NCBI RefSeq assembly: GCF_001590835.1
Contig: NZ_LTAQ01000069.1
Span: forward strand, 109,400-173,399
Direction: 5' to 3'
Origin: Bacillus gaemokensis
GTDB taxonomy: Bacteria > Bacillota > Bacilli > Bacillales > Bacillaceae_G
DNA length: 64,000 nucleotides
A program made the position numbers and the translations under genes. Below the pieces are notes generated by a model, which did not search any database, was not told where the DNA came from, and saw only the letters and a list, made by a program, of their open reading frames with translations. Each line of letters opens with the position of its first letter. Position 1 is the stretch's first letter. Positions 40,251 through 49,359 of the stretch are shown here, in pieces.

Positions 40251-40769
40251 ATGAAAAGGAAATACGGAGATGGTTCTTCGTGGGAACGGTTAATAGAGAA
40301 AACATATGTAGTGAAGAACATAGAGCAAGGAATGTTAGGGATACTGCATATGAAAAAAGTGAAAGGACCTAGTTACAAGCAATATAATAATCAAAAACTC
40401 TGTATTGTAAATGATGGATACACATGGATCCAGTATTTTATAAACGATAAAAACTTTGCAATTACAGCTATGCTGGATGAAAAGAAAAAATTAGTACAGT
40501 ATTATATTGATGTAGCGAAGGAATATAAAATAGATGAACGAGGTATGCCGTATTTCGATGATTTATATTTGGACGTAGTGTTACTACCTAATGGAGATGT
40601 ATATTTGTTGGATGAAGATGAATTAGAAGAAGCTTATACAGTTGGAGATATTTCTAAAGAAGAATATAATATAGCTTGGAATACAGCCAAGTGGATGATT
40701 GCAGCAATTGAAAAAGAAAAGTTTTCTTGGATTACAGTTTTAGAAACAGAAATTCAAAAATTAAAATGA
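40251..40769 (+). CDS. DUF402 family protein (NtdP/YgaC-like nucleoside phosphatase)
   Basis: 172 residues. The DUF402 core with YYIDVAKEY, YFDDLYLDVVLLPNGDVYLLDEDE (acidic metal site, about 103-126) is clear. Related proteins (S. aureus Ntdp, FomD) are divalent metal-dependent nucleoside di/triphosphatases. GGGGAGAG ribosome site. Unlinked to the flanking transporter genes; a bcr1 repeat follows. Confidence 0.82.
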   Translation: MKRKYGDGSSWERLIEKTYVVKNIEQGMLGILHMKKVKGPSYKQYNNQKLCIVNDGYTWIQYFINDKNFAITAMLDEKKKLVQYYIDVAKEYKIDERGMPYFDDLYLDVVLLPNGDVYLLDEDELEEAYTVGDISKEEYNIAWNTAKWMIAAIEKEKFSWITVLETEIQKLK

Positions 40770-40793
40770 TATTGTTTCTTTTGGAATGCTTGG

Positions 40794-40952
40794 TTTATCC
40801 CGCTATTTGCGGGCAGTAATACCCTCACCTCCAGATTCAGAGAGAAGCAAGGAAGATAGGTGGGGGATAACTGCCCGTAAAAGCCCGATTCGTGAGGGCT
40901 AATAATCAGTGGGGGATGAAGAAACCCCCCACTGATGGAAGTTTCACTTTAT
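40794..40952 (+). repeat. complete bcr1-type repeat
   Basis: 159 bp including TTTAT at both ends (40794-40798 and 40948-40952), consistent with target duplication. Two long internal hairpins: GCGGGCAGT...ACTGCCCGT with ACCCTCACCT...AGGTGGGGG, and ATCAGTGGGGG...CCCCCCACTGAT (40905-40935). The same layout recurs at 55877. Matches my knowledge of the B. cereus-group repeat bcr1. Confidence 0.85.
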
Positions 40953-41006
40953 TCGCGATTTTGTATAAATATCAAAAAATACCAATTATTTTCATACAAA
41001 TAATAA

Positions 41007-41035
41007 TTGACTTTTGATTTGTAAGCGGGTAAAGT
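41007..41035 (+). promoter_or_regulatory. promoter of the NhaC-type gene
   Basis: TTGACT, 17-nt spacer, TAAAGT, about 36 nt before the SAM aptamer. Confidence 0.6.
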
Positions 41036-41070
41036 TAGATAAGAAATTACTATTAAAAATAAAATATGAA

Positions 41071-41232
41071 ACCTTCTTATAAAGAGAGGCGGAGGGACTG
41101 GCCCTACGATGCCTCGGCAGCGGACTCACGATAGAGTGCTGTGCCAAATCCAGCAAGCATGTGCTTGAAAGATGAGGAGAGTGTTTCTTATAAATGTATA
41201 AGACCTCTTCTTTTCGGAAGAGGTCTTTTGTT
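41071..41232 (+). promoter_or_regulatory. SAM-I riboswitch (S box) with terminator
   Basis: Core blocks AGAGGCGGAGGGACTGGCCC, ACGATGCCTCGGCAGC and GTGCTGTGCCAAATCCAGCAAGC in canonical order; P1 pairs CTTCTTA with TGAGGAG through G-U pairs. The terminator AGACCTCTTC / GAAGAGGTCT at about 41201-41226 is followed by TTTTG. Confidence 0.93.
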
Positions 41233-41272
41233 ATTAGATAGAAAAGGTTTAGAAATAGGGAGAGATGTTACT

Positions 41273-42589
41273 GTGAAACAAACGAGAGGAAATGGGTGGG
41301 CTTTATTACCACTTGGAATATTTTTGGCTCTATTTATTGGCTCTGGAATTATTACGGGTGATTTTTATAAATTGCCGATACTTGTAGCGATTTTAATTGC
41401 TGTAGGGATTGCATTAGCGATGAATCGTAAAGAAAGCTTTACAGTGAAAGTTGAACGGTTTGCCAAAGGGGCTGGTAATCCGGATATAATGATAATGGTG
41501 CTAATTTTTGTACTTGCTGGTGCGTTTTCTGAAACGGCAAAAGGAATGGGTGGAGTGGACTCTACCGTAAACTTAGCGCTTTCTATTTTACCGCAAGGGT
41601 TTATCGTTGCCGGAATTTTTATTATAGGATCATTTATTTCATTAGCAATGGGGACTTCAATGGGAACTATTGCGGCACTAGCACCAATTGCAGTAGGGAT
41701 TAGTGGTCAAACAGGTATTTCTATTGCGTTAACAATGGCGACAGTTGTCGGTGGGGCAATGTTTGGTGACAATCTATCGTTTATTTCTGATACGACAATT
41801 GCGGCTGTTCGTTCGCAAGGAACAGAAATGAAGGATAAGTTTAAAACAAATTTCTTAATTGTATTACCAGCTGCAATAATTACAATTTTATTATTGGTTT
41901 TCATTACATTAGGGAATCATACAGAAATAAAAGCTCATACATTTGACTGGGTGAAAATTTTGCCATATGCAGGTGTGCTTGTTACAGCGTTACTTGGATG
42001 GAATGTGCTCATTGTATTAACGGGTGGAACGGTTTTATCTGGAGTTATAGGCCTTGTAGATGGAAGTTATACATTGGCAAGCTTCTTTAAAAGTGTAACA
42101 ACGGGAATCAACGGGATGATGGAGCTAGTGCTATTGGCCATTTTAATCGGTGGAATGGTTGAAATCATTCAATATAATGGTGGTATTCAATATTTAATGG
42201 ATACATTAACACGTAATATTCGTTCGCAAAAAGGTGCAGAATTTGGGATTGCTGGATTAGTTAGTCTGACGAATATGTGCACAGCGAATAACACCATTTC
42301 TATTATATTCACGGGTCCACTTGCAAAAAATATTGCGGATCAATATGAAATTGATCCACGAAAATCAGCGAGTGTATTAGATCTTTTCTCATGTTGTGTT
42401 CAAGGATTAGTTCCATATGGTGCTCAAATGTTAACGGCAGCAGGATTTGCAGCATTATCTCCGATTGAATTGTTGCCATATGCATTTTATCCAATATTAG
42501 TTGGGATTTGTGGTATAGTTTCAATTCTGATTGGCTTTCCGCGGTTTTCAAAGGCGGCGGAAAAAAAGAAATATCATAAAACAGCGTAA
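41273..42589 (+). CDS. NhaC-family Na+/H+ antiporter-type carrier, probable methionine transporter
   Basis: 438 residues, about 11-12 membrane helices, NhaC family. Start is GTG at 41273 with AGGGAGAG upstream. The open frame extends back through the riboswitch, but that part is leader RNA. SAM-riboswitch-controlled NhaC-like proteins have been predicted as methionine transporters (MetT) from regulon studies, and this gene fits. Substrate remains inferred. Confidence 0.85.
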   Translation: MKQTRGNGWALLPLGIFLALFIGSGIITGDFYKLPILVAILIAVGIALAMNRKESFTVKVERFAKGAGNPDIMIMVLIFVLAGAFSETAKGMGGVDSTVNLALSILPQGFIVAGIFIIGSFISLAMGTSMGTIAALAPIAVGISGQTGISIALTMATVVGGAMFGDNLSFISDTTIAAVRSQGTEMKDKFKTNFLIVLPAAIITILLLVFITLGNHTEIKAHTFDWVKILPYAGVLVTALLGWNVLIVLTGGTVLSGVIGLVDGSYTLASFFKSVTTGINGMMELVLLAILIGGMVEIIQYNGGIQYLMDTLTRNIRSQKGAEFGIAGLVSLTNMCTANNTISIIFTGPLAKNIADQYEIDPRKSASVLDLFSCCVQGLVPYGAQMLTAAGFAALSPIELLPYAFYPILVGICGIVSILIGFPRFSKAAEKKKYHKTA

Positions 42590-42591
42590 AG

Positions 42592-42625
42592 AAAAAGGAT
42601 GTCTTGTATAAGGCATCCTTTTTTC
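42592..42625 (+). terminator. terminator of the NhaC-type gene
   Basis: AAAAAGGATG / CATCCTTTTT with inner CTT/AAG pairs and TTTTTT tail; may also serve the minus-strand pseudogene. Confidence 0.85.
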
Positions 42626-42679
42626 GAATCGCTCTTTGGTTTACAATATGAAAAAGTTTTTTTAATGTAGTGTATACAC

Positions 42680-43621
42680 TTACTTCCAACCTGCTTTATT
42701 TGAAAAGGATTCATAATCACATCCTGTTTCATATTTAAAGTCTTTATTCATCCTTCGCATATATGCTTTTTCTGCCAGATATAGTAGCGGTTCAAACTCT
42801 TCGTCTTTTGGCATATGAACAGGTTCTACTAGAGCCTGTTCGTATAAATCTTTTCCTCTCGCGATTGCAAGACAGCGTGTATATAAGAACCCATCGGCTG
42901 AAACATAATCTTTTGTTTTGCAAAAGGAAGCTGTGCTAATATGTTTGGCATGCTCTATTGTATCTAAGAGATACAATTTATAAGATAGAGATTCATGAAA
43001 TTACTTTATATCTTTTACTTTCATAAGGGACAGTGCCTCGATGGCAGGTTCTAATACATCATAATTATCTTCGACTTGTAATTCCAAATCTAAGAGGGAA
43101 ATAATTTTCCAAAATGTACAATCCTCCATCATTTCTTTGGGAGACTGTGGTAGCTCTTTCCATTCACGCAGCATGTTTTCTTCTTCTTCACGTATTTCTT
43201 TTTCAAAGTTTACTCTATCGTGTTTCCAGCGCCATTCATGCCAAACTTCTATGCCAATATGTTCGTCCCATCCACCGCTATATGAAGAACATGTTAATTT
43301 CTTCTCTATATTGGAGAGAGGAATGTTCCCAAGATAAATAGCGTCTGGTGGAACATGTCCATCTACCCAATATAATGCAAGTTCATTTTCATAGAAAAAG
43401 CGATTTTCTTTCAAAATATGGTGTAAACGTTTATCTTCTAGGTTTGGGATGCCTACATCTAAATAGGGAGTTGTTGCAAGTAAAGTGGAATTACTTATTC
43501 TATTTATCACTCGAACAGCTCCGTACCAATTATTAGGTAAAGTCACCGCATAGATATCACCAATTTCTACAGGTTGAATGCGCTTCTCTTTCAATATATC
43601 CGGCCCCCTATAATTAGGCAT
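42680..43621 (-). pseudogene. Imm26-like/DUF4240 protein gene broken by an in-frame stop
   Basis: Two collinear frames in the same reading frame are separated only by TAA at 43001-43003. The N-part (to residue about 206) has EIGDIYAVTLPNNWYGAVRV, resembling Imm26-type domains, and ends with CTFWKIISLLDLE, the opening of DUF4240. After the stop the frame continues FHESLSYKLYLLDTIEHAKH and the rest of DUF4240 (SADGFLYTRCLAIARGKDLY, LLYLAEKAYMRR). A single nonsense change therefore splits one domain. Likely true start is TTG 43594 after AGGGGG; ATG 43621 is possible. A sequencing error cannot be excluded. Confidence 0.7.
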
Positions 43622-43655
43622 AGATACTCTTTTATTATCTATGCCTAATTATAGG
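43607..43655. repeat. 20-bp perfect inverted repeat over the start of the broken gene
   Basis: Left arm 43607-43626, right arm 43636-43655, 9-nt loop. In the minus-strand message, the 3' arm ends in the bases of the AGGGGG ribosome site, so the hairpin could hide the translation start. No T run follows. Confidence 0.8.
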
Positions 43656-43740
43656 ATGCAACAAGAATTTCATAAGCCTTAATAAAAACTTTAAAGCCAT
43701 ATTTACTAAAGAAAATGTTCTTTTTAGCTCTCCTGTTTGG

Positions 43741-43850
43741 TTTATCCCGCTATTTTAGGGTAGTAAGACCCCCACCTCAAGGTTCGGAGAGAAATGAGGA
43801 AGATAGGTGGGGGATAACTGCCCGTAAAAGTCCGATTGGTGAGAGTTAAT
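43741..43850 (+). repeat. truncated bcr1 repeat (5' part)
   Basis: Starts TTTATCCCGCTATTTT like the full copy at 40794 and is closely similar through GATAGGTGGGGGATAACTGCCCGTAAAAG, but stops at about 43850 and lacks the second hairpin and 3' TTTAT. Upstream of the lia operon. Confidence 0.75.
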
Positions 43851-43864
43851 ATAGGGCTGACCTG

Positions 43865-43905
43865 AAATAGGTCTTAAGTCTGATTCGAAAACGGTTCTTA
43901 AGCTC
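43865..43905 (+). promoter_or_regulatory. candidate LiaR operator region
   Basis: Two CTTAAG palindromes (43872-43877 and 43897-43902) within GGTCTTAAGTC...GGTTCTTAAGC, about 70-100 nt upstream of liaI. Position suits an activator site for LiaR; the match to the LiaR box is not verified. Confidence 0.35.
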
Positions 43906-43968
43906 GTTATGGAAAAATGAAAAAATAGTTAAGATAAGAGTATCAAATCGAAGGGAGGCGAGCACAAG

Positions 43969-44325
43969 ATGAAACAATTTTTAGCGTTTATCGCAGCTGG
44001 TATTCTGGCTTTAATTGCTCTTAGTAGTTTTGCTGGTATTGTAGGATTGGCAATTGGAGCTGGGATTGTATATTGGAGCTATAAATCATTTGTGCGAGCA
44101 CAATCATTTTTTGGAAAGTTAGCTTGGGGTATTGTCGGTTTAATCGGCTTGTCAATCGCCCTTTCCTACTCTCCAGCATTAATTGGGATCGGGGCATTAG
44201 TAGTTCTATACTACGGGTACCGTGAGTGGAAAAAAGAAAAAGATGTAGTAGTTGATTCTACTTCAGAAGGTTCTAAACCATACAGTAACTTTGAAGCTGA
44301 GTGGAACAAATTAATAAAAAACTAA
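43969..44325 (+). CDS. liaI: LiaI-like small membrane protein
   Basis: 118 residues with three hydrophobic segments (about 4-40, 52-68, 70-82) and a charged C-terminal tail. Sits directly upstream of the PspA homologue, the place of LiaI, which in B. subtilis anchors LiaH to the membrane under envelope stress. GGGAGGCGAG ribosome site. Sequence similarity to LiaI is judged by topology and context. Confidence 0.75.
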   Translation: MKQFLAFIAAGILALIALSSFAGIVGLAIGAGIVYWSYKSFVRAQSFFGKLAWGIVGLIGLSIALSYSPALIGIGALVVLYYGYREWKKEKDVVVDSTSEGSKPYSNFEAEWNKLIKN

Positions 44326-44379
44326 TGAAAACTAATATAAAACAACTTAAATTATAAAGTAGAAGAGAGGAAGATTATA

Positions 44380-45042
44380 ATGAAACAATCTTTATTCGGA
44401 CGTGTACGTGAGGCGATTTTAGCAGATTTCCATAATGTTTTAGATGAGAAGGAAAGAAAAAATCCAATTGCTATGTTAAATCAATATTTACGCGATAGTG
44501 AGCGTGAAGTAACAAAAATTGAAAAGTTAATTCAGCGTCATAAAACATTAAAATCTAACTTTGCTCGGGAACTTGAGCAGGCTCGTTACTTCGTAAATAA
44601 GAGATCAAAGCAAGCTGTAATTGCACAAGAAGCAGGAGAATTACAATTACATGAACGTGCATTAGAAGAAGTGGCGTACTACGAAGGGCAAGTAGCTCGC
44701 TTAGAAGAAATGTATGCAGGTGTTGAGGAGCAAATTGACGAATTAGAACGTCGCTTATCTGAAATGAAAAACAAGCTAAAAGAAATGAATGCGAAGCGTA
44801 TGGAATTAATGGCACGTGAAAATATGGCGCATGCGAATCGTCGGATGAATACGGCTCTTCATAAAATGGATGAAAATAACCCATTTTTACGATTTGAAGA
44901 AATTGAAGATCACGTTCGTGATTTAGAGCTGCGCATGAATGAAGATCATGAGCGTGATACATTTGATATGAAAATTGCAAAGCTTGAGCGTGAAATGAAA
45001 GAAAAAAATGAAGTATCTTTAGATAAAGAAGTAATAAAATAA
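44380..45042 (+). CDS. liaH: PspA/IM30 family phage-shock protein (LiaH-like)
   Basis: 220 residues, almost wholly alpha-helical coiled coil, starting SLFGRVREAILADFHNVLDEKE and with the PspA ARYFVNKR / EEQIDELERRL patterns. Oligomeric membrane-protecting protein induced by cell-wall antibiotics in the Lia system. Follows liaI by 54 nt. A terminator-like hairpin behind it may reduce expression of the downstream liaFSR genes. Confidence 0.9.
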   Translation: MKQSLFGRVREAILADFHNVLDEKERKNPIAMLNQYLRDSEREVTKIEKLIQRHKTLKSNFARELEQARYFVNKRSKQAVIAQEAGELQLHERALEEVAYYEGQVARLEEMYAGVEEQIDELERRLSEMKNKLKEMNAKRMELMARENMAHANRRMNTALHKMDENNPFLRFEEIEDHVRDLELRMNEDHERDTFDMKIAKLEREMKEKNEVSLDKEVIK

Positions 45043-45080
45043 TTGTAGTATATTATAAAACGTGCTTATGATATAGTGAG

Positions 45081-45120
45081 AGAAGAAAAGGTGTTGGAAA
45101 GCAATACCTTTTTCTTCTAT
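45081..45120 (+). terminator. partial terminator between liaH and liaF
   Basis: AGAAGAAAAGGT / ACCTTTTTCTTCT with one bulge and T-rich 3' arm. Fits the known pattern of strong liaIH and weak downstream expression. Confidence 0.6.
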
Positions 45121-45149
45121 TTATATGTAATAAGAAGGGGGGAGCTGAA

Positions 45150-45890
45150 ATGAAGCAACAATTTTCAAAAACACAATTAGTGGGGATGCTCCTCATCATA
45201 TTTGGATTTGGTCTTTTTATTGATATGGTTCTTGGACATTTTGAACCAGGCGGCCTTATTTTTGCATTTATTATGATTATGTTTGGTAGGCATTATCGAA
45301 AAAAGAATCGTTATGTGAGAGGGAATGTGTTTTTATTTGTCGGAGGTCTTGTTTTTTTATTCTTCCTATTTTCTTCGGCAGCCTTCGTGCTCGTTGTATT
45401 TGCTTGCTTAGCTTTTATCGGCTATCAACTTATTCAAGGAAAGCAGAAGCAAAAAGTTGTCCAGGTAGAAATTAAAGAAAAAGGATATATAGATGAAGAC
45501 AAACAAATATATCGTACAGAACCATATTTGAAAAATATGATGGTAGGTAATGTACGAATGATGGATCATATTTATGAGCTAGAAGATATTAATGTTCAGT
45601 ATGGAGTCGGTGATGTTGAAATTGATTTGACGACTGCGATGATCCCAGAGGGCGAAACGGTTATTGTGATTCGCGGTGTTATTGGGAATATTCGTTTGTA
45701 TGTTCCTTACGATATTGAATTATCTTTAAATCATTCTGTTATTGTTGGTAGAATGCTGCTTCCAGGGCATGAAGAAACAGGGTTTAATCGAAATGTTACG
45801 TTCAAGACAGAGCAGTATAAAGAAGCACCTCGTCGTATTAAAATTATTTCTTCGCTTGTCGTAGGCGATACGGAAGTGAGGAAAGTATAA
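45150..45890 (+). CDS. liaF: LiaF-like inhibitor of the LiaRS system
   Basis: 246 residues. N-terminal hydrophobic half with four membrane segments (to about 100), then a soluble C-terminal domain (about 130-246) with the LiaF signature pattern NVQYGVGDVEIDL and GNIRLYVPYDIELSL. LiaF keeps LiaS inactive without stress. Its TAA overlaps the liaS ATG by one base. Confidence 0.9.
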   Translation: MKQQFSKTQLVGMLLIIFGFGLFIDMVLGHFEPGGLIFAFIMIMFGRHYRKKNRYVRGNVFLFVGGLVFLFFLFSSAAFVLVVFACLAFIGYQLIQGKQKQKVVQVEIKEKGYIDEDKQIYRTEPYLKNMMVGNVRMMDHIYELEDINVQYGVGDVEIDLTTAMIPEGETVIVIRGVIGNIRLYVPYDIELSLNHSVIVGRMLLPGHEETGFNRNVTFKTEQYKEAPRRIKIISSLVVGDTEVRKV

Positions 45891-46942
45891 TGAAAAAGCA
45901 AAAGAATATTTCATGGATGTATATTCGTTACTCTATGTTATCTTCTGTTAGTATCGCGCTTATTTGTACGATTGTGTATGTATGGAAAAGTGGGCAAGAT
46001 GTATACGATTTATTATGGAAAGAATCCATCGCTTCTGTTCCAATTAGCTTGTTCATTATGAGCACAAGTCTTCTTATTGGGGGGATTGTCGGATATGCGA
46101 TTGGTTACTATATGCAACAACGTATTCAAGGCTTAAATACTTTTTTATTTGAAGTAGAGCGAGGGAATTTTCCAAAGGACGTTTCGTTTACTGCAGAGGA
46201 TGAATTTCATGAAGTAGAGCGAAAGGTAATTGCGCTTGCTAAGCGATTAGAGGAACAAGCTGGATTGTTTCAAAAAGTAACGAATGAACGAGCTCATTGG
46301 AATGAAGAGATGAGACAAGAAGCTATTTCTCAAGAAAGGCATCGATTAGCTAGGGAACTGCATGATTCAGTGAGTCAGCAGTTATTTGCAATGTCTATGA
46401 TGATGTCAGCCATTAATGAGCAGGTTGACAAAATTCCAGAAACAACAAAAAAACAATTACATCTTGTTGAAAATATGGTTGTGAATGCACAATCAGAAAT
46501 GAGGGCATTACTTCTTCATTTGCGTCCTGTACAACTTGAAGGTAAAAAATTGACTGAAGGTATAGAAGAGTTATTAACAGAACTTTCTAGAAAACAACAT
46601 ATGAAAATTGAATGGCTGATTGAACCAATTCAATTGAAAAAAGGTGTGGAAGATCATTTGTTCCGTATTGTGCAAGAAGCATTGTCTAATACACTGCGGC
46701 ATGCGAAAGCAAAGAAAACGGAGGTACGTCTTCGGCAAATTGATCAATATGCAATTCTAAAAATCATTGATGATGGTGTTGGATTCAAAGTAGGTGTCAA
46801 TAAGGCTGGATCATATGGTTTAAGGTCTATTCAAGAGCGTGTCCATGAAATTGGTGGAACGTTAAAGGTACTAAGCTTCCCAAATAAAGGTACACAAATT
46901 GAAGTGAAAGTGCCAATTATGATAGAGAGAGAGGGGGAATAA
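45890..46942 (+). CDS. liaS: sensor histidine kinase LiaS
   Basis: 350 residues. Two membrane helices (about 13-31 and 49-75) with a very short extracellular loop, HAMP, then HisKA_3 domain with H158 in [16 protein letters not shown] and HATPase with NTLRHAKA and DDGVGF / [12 protein letters not shown]. Intramembrane-sensing NarL-type kinase partnered with LiaR. Confidence 0.92.
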   Translation: MKKQKNISWMYIRYSMLSSVSIALICTIVYVWKSGQDVYDLLWKESIASVPISLFIMSTSLLIGGIVGYAIGYYMQQRIQGLNTFLFEVERGNFPKDVSFTAEDEFHEVERKVIALAKRLEEQAGLFQKVTNERAHWNEEMRQEAISQERHRLARELHDSVSQQLFAMSMMMSAINEQVDKIPETTKKQLHLVENMVVNAQSEMRALLLHLRPVQLEGKKLTEGIEELLTELSRKQHMKIEWLIEPIQLKKGVEDHLFRIVQEALSNTLRHAKAKKTEVRLRQIDQYAILKIIDDGVGFKVGVNKAGSYGLRSIQERVHEIGGTLKVLSFPNKGTQIEVKVPIMIEREGE

Positions 46943-46943
46943 C

Positions 46944-47576
46944 ATGATTAAAGTATTACTTGTTGATGATCATGAAATGGTTCGGATGGGCGTATCGGCG
47001 TATTTATCGACACAATCAGATATTGAAGTAGTTGGAGAAGCTGAAAATGGAAGAAAAGGTTCGGAATTAGCGTTAACCTTAAAGCCAGATATTATTTTAA
47101 TGGACCTTGTAATGGATGAAATGGATGGTGTTGAGGCAACGCGTGCAATTATTCAAGAATGGCCAGAAGCGAAAATCGTAGTCGTAACAAGCTTTTTAGA
47201 TGATGAAAAATTATATCCTGTCATTGAGGCGGGAGCAACGAGTTATTTACTCAAAACGTCAAAAGCCAGTGATATTGCAGATGCAGTGAGAGCGACTTAT
47301 GATGGGGAAACAGTGTTAGAGCCGAAAGTGACTGGAAAAATGATGTCTCGTATGCGCCAGAAGAAAGAACAGCCCCTTCATGAAGATTTAACAGAAAGAG
47401 AATTTGAAATTTTATTGTTAATTGCAGAAGGGAAAAGTAATCAGGAAATTGCAGACGAATTATTTATTGCGCTCAAGACAGTGAAAACGCATGTAAGTAA
47501 TATATTGAATAAATTAAATGTAAGTGATCGTACGCAGGCGGTTATTTATGCATTTAGGCATCAATTAACGAAATAA
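46944..47576 (+). CDS. liaR: response regulator LiaR (NarL family)
   Basis: 210 residues. Receiver with phospho-acceptor D54 ([17 protein letters not shown]) and a C-terminal LuxR-type HTH (about 143-207, [20 protein letters not shown]). One base after liaS. Last gene of the operon. Confidence 0.93.
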   Translation: MIKVLLVDDHEMVRMGVSAYLSTQSDIEVVGEAENGRKGSELALTLKPDIILMDLVMDEMDGVEATRAIIQEWPEAKIVVVTSFLDDEKLYPVIEAGATSYLLKTSKASDIADAVRATYDGETVLEPKVTGKMMSRMRQKKEQPLHEDLTEREFEILLLIAEGKSNQEIADELFIALKTVKTHVSNILNKLNVSDRTQAVIYAFRHQLTK

Positions 47577-47581
47577 AAAAG

Positions 47582-47615
47582 AGCTTCCATACGCATTGTG
47601 GAAGCTTCCTTTATT
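47582..47615 (+). terminator. terminator of the lia operon
   Basis: AGCTTCCA / TGGAAGCT stem with 9-nt loop, followed by TCCTTTATT. Confidence 0.75.
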
Positions 47616-47678
47616 GACGCACCTTCTTGAAAGCGTTATCATTTAATTAGAAACAGTACATACAAAGGGGGAGAGTGT

Positions 47679-47942
47679 ATGTTAGTTCAAACGATATTTG
47701 AAACAGGTAAAAAAGAAAAGTTAGGGAATTTCGTGAACGCATTGCAGGCACTGCAGGAGCAGTATGATGTTGATACGGATTGTATTGCGATTATCGAGTC
47801 GAAAGAAGATTATTATTTATTTCTAGTAAAACAAAAAGATGGCTATGATGTTGTAAAAGTAGAAACAGTTGATACGAATCTTGAATATTATATGAAGGCG
47901 TATAAAGTAAGTAGCTTTAACCATACTTCTTACCAAATATAA
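47679..47942 (+). CDS. 87-residue conserved protein of unknown function
   Basis: MLVQTIFETGKKEKLGNFVN then an alpha/beta pattern with CIAIIESKEDYYLFLV. No membrane segment. AAGGGGGAGAG ribosome site and a terminator right after the stop, so it is a complete single-gene unit. I do not recognise a family. Confidence 0.65.
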   Translation: MLVQTIFETGKKEKLGNFVNALQALQEQYDVDTDCIAIIESKEDYYLFLVKQKDGYDVVKVETVDTNLEYYMKAYKVSSFNHTSYQI

Positions 47943-47969
47943 AAAACTCCCTTAAATGGGAGTTTTGTT
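47941..47969. terminator. bidirectional terminator
   Basis: AAAACTCCC / GGGAGTTTT with TTAAAT loop; shared with convergent brnQ. Confidence 0.85.
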
Positions 47970-47970
47970 A

Positions 47971-49326
47971 TTAGGAGGCCTCAGCTTCAGAATGAATTTC
48001 TATTAGTGGTACTGGTGTTGTACCCTTTAACTTTGCGACTACAAGACCAATAATTGCTCCTGCTAGTGCCGGTAAGAACCAACCAATTCCTTCGCTGTAT
48101 AATGGGATAGATTCAAAATAAGACGTAATAAATGTGACTGATATATTTCCTTGCTTTAATCCATCGAATACACTTATTACTGCTGCGCCAATTAAAGCAC
48201 CGACATAAACTGATCGGTAACCGCCGAAGTACTTATGAAGTAGTGATAATAGTACCAGTACGATAGCGATTGGATATACAACAAGTAAAATTGGGACAGA
48301 GATAGCAATAATGTTTGTTAGCCCTAGGTTTGCTACTAGTAGTCCTAATCCACAAATTGTAGCGGCTAAATTCTTGTATGAAAATTTTGTAAATAACGTT
48401 GAGAAATATTGACTACATGCTGCAATAAGGCCAACGCATGTTGTTAAACAAGCAAGTGTAACAATAACTGCTAATAAAGTAAGGCCATAAGGACCAAATA
48501 ATTGTTGAACAATAATAGTAAGCAATTGACCGCCATTCTTTGCATATCCAAGAGAAATACTAGTTGCACCAAGCCAACCAAGTGCTCCATATACAAGTAC
48601 GAGACCAGTAGCCGCAATAAGTCCTGCTTTTGTCGTTGCAATTGCGATTGATTTACGATCTTCGATACCTTTAGAGCGGATTGCATTTACAACAATAATT
48701 CCAAATGCAAGTGCTGAAATGGTATCCATTGTTAAATATCCTTCCATAAACCCTTTGAAGATAGGAGACGTTTGATACTCTTGCATCGCTGGTCCTGATT
48801 GTCCAAGTGGGGTGAATACACTTTTGACAAATAATAAAAAAATAGAAAGTAATAAAATAGGCGTTAATAGATTTCCGATACGATCAACTAGCTTAGAAGG
48901 ATTTAAGCTAAGCCAATATACGATGGAAAAGAAAATGATTGTATATAGAAATAGTGCTAAGCTGCTAGTACGAACTGTTTCTGGTAAAAACGAACTAACA
49001 CCCATTTCGTAAGCGACGTTGGCAACACGTGGAATTCCCATAGATGGACCAATTGAAATATATACGACAACTGTAAAGAAAATCCCGAACATGGGGTGAA
49101 CACGACTAGCAAGTTGCTGCATTCCATTACCTGAAAGAGAAATTGCAATAACTGTTAATAGTGGTAAACCGACACCAGTTAGTAAAAATCCAATCATTGC
49201 TGGCCAAAAGTGTTCACCAGCATTTTGACCAAGCATTGGAGGGAAAATTAAATTACCTGCTCCAAAAAATAAAGAAAATAGCATAAGACCTGTGAAAAAA
49301 ACATGTTTTTTTGATACAGTTTTCAT
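47971..49326 (-). CDS. brnQ: branched-chain amino acid:cation symporter
   Basis: 451 residues, 12 membrane helices, BrnQ (LIVCS) family: opens with FTGLMLFSLFFGAGNLIFPP, the family's N-terminal signature. Takes up Ile, Leu and Val with Na+ or H+. The leader carries an Ile T-box, so expression rises when tRNA-Ile is uncharged. AGGAGGAAC ribosome site. Confidence 0.94.
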   Translation of the reverse strand: MKTVSKKHVFFTGLMLFSLFFGAGNLIFPPMLGQNAGEHFWPAMIGFLLTGVGLPLLTVIAISLSGNGMQQLASRVHPMFGIFFTVVVYISIGPSMGIPRVANVAYEMGVSSFLPETVRTSSLALFLYTIIFFSIVYWLSLNPSKLVDRIGNLLTPILLLSIFLLFVKSVFTPLGQSGPAMQEYQTSPIFKGFMEGYLTMDTISALAFGIIVVNAIRSKGIEDRKSIAIATTKAGLIAATGLVLVYGALGWLGATSISLGYAKNGGQLLTIIVQQLFGPYGLTLLAVIVTLACLTTCVGLIAACSQYFSTLFTKFSYKNLAATICGLGLLVANLGLTNIIAISVPILLVVYPIAIVLVLLSLLHKYFGGYRSVYVGALIGAAVISVFDGLKQGNISVTFITSYFESIPLYSEGIGWFLPALAGAIIGLVVAKLKGTTPVPLIEIHSEAEAS

Positions 49327-49359
49327 TGTTGTTCCTCCTTTTAGAAAAATTCATCCGTA

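Noticed and set aside
41141-41272. N-terminal extension of the NhaC-type protein
   Set aside because: It is encoded by the SAM riboswitch and its terminator; the GTG at 41273 has its own ribosome site.
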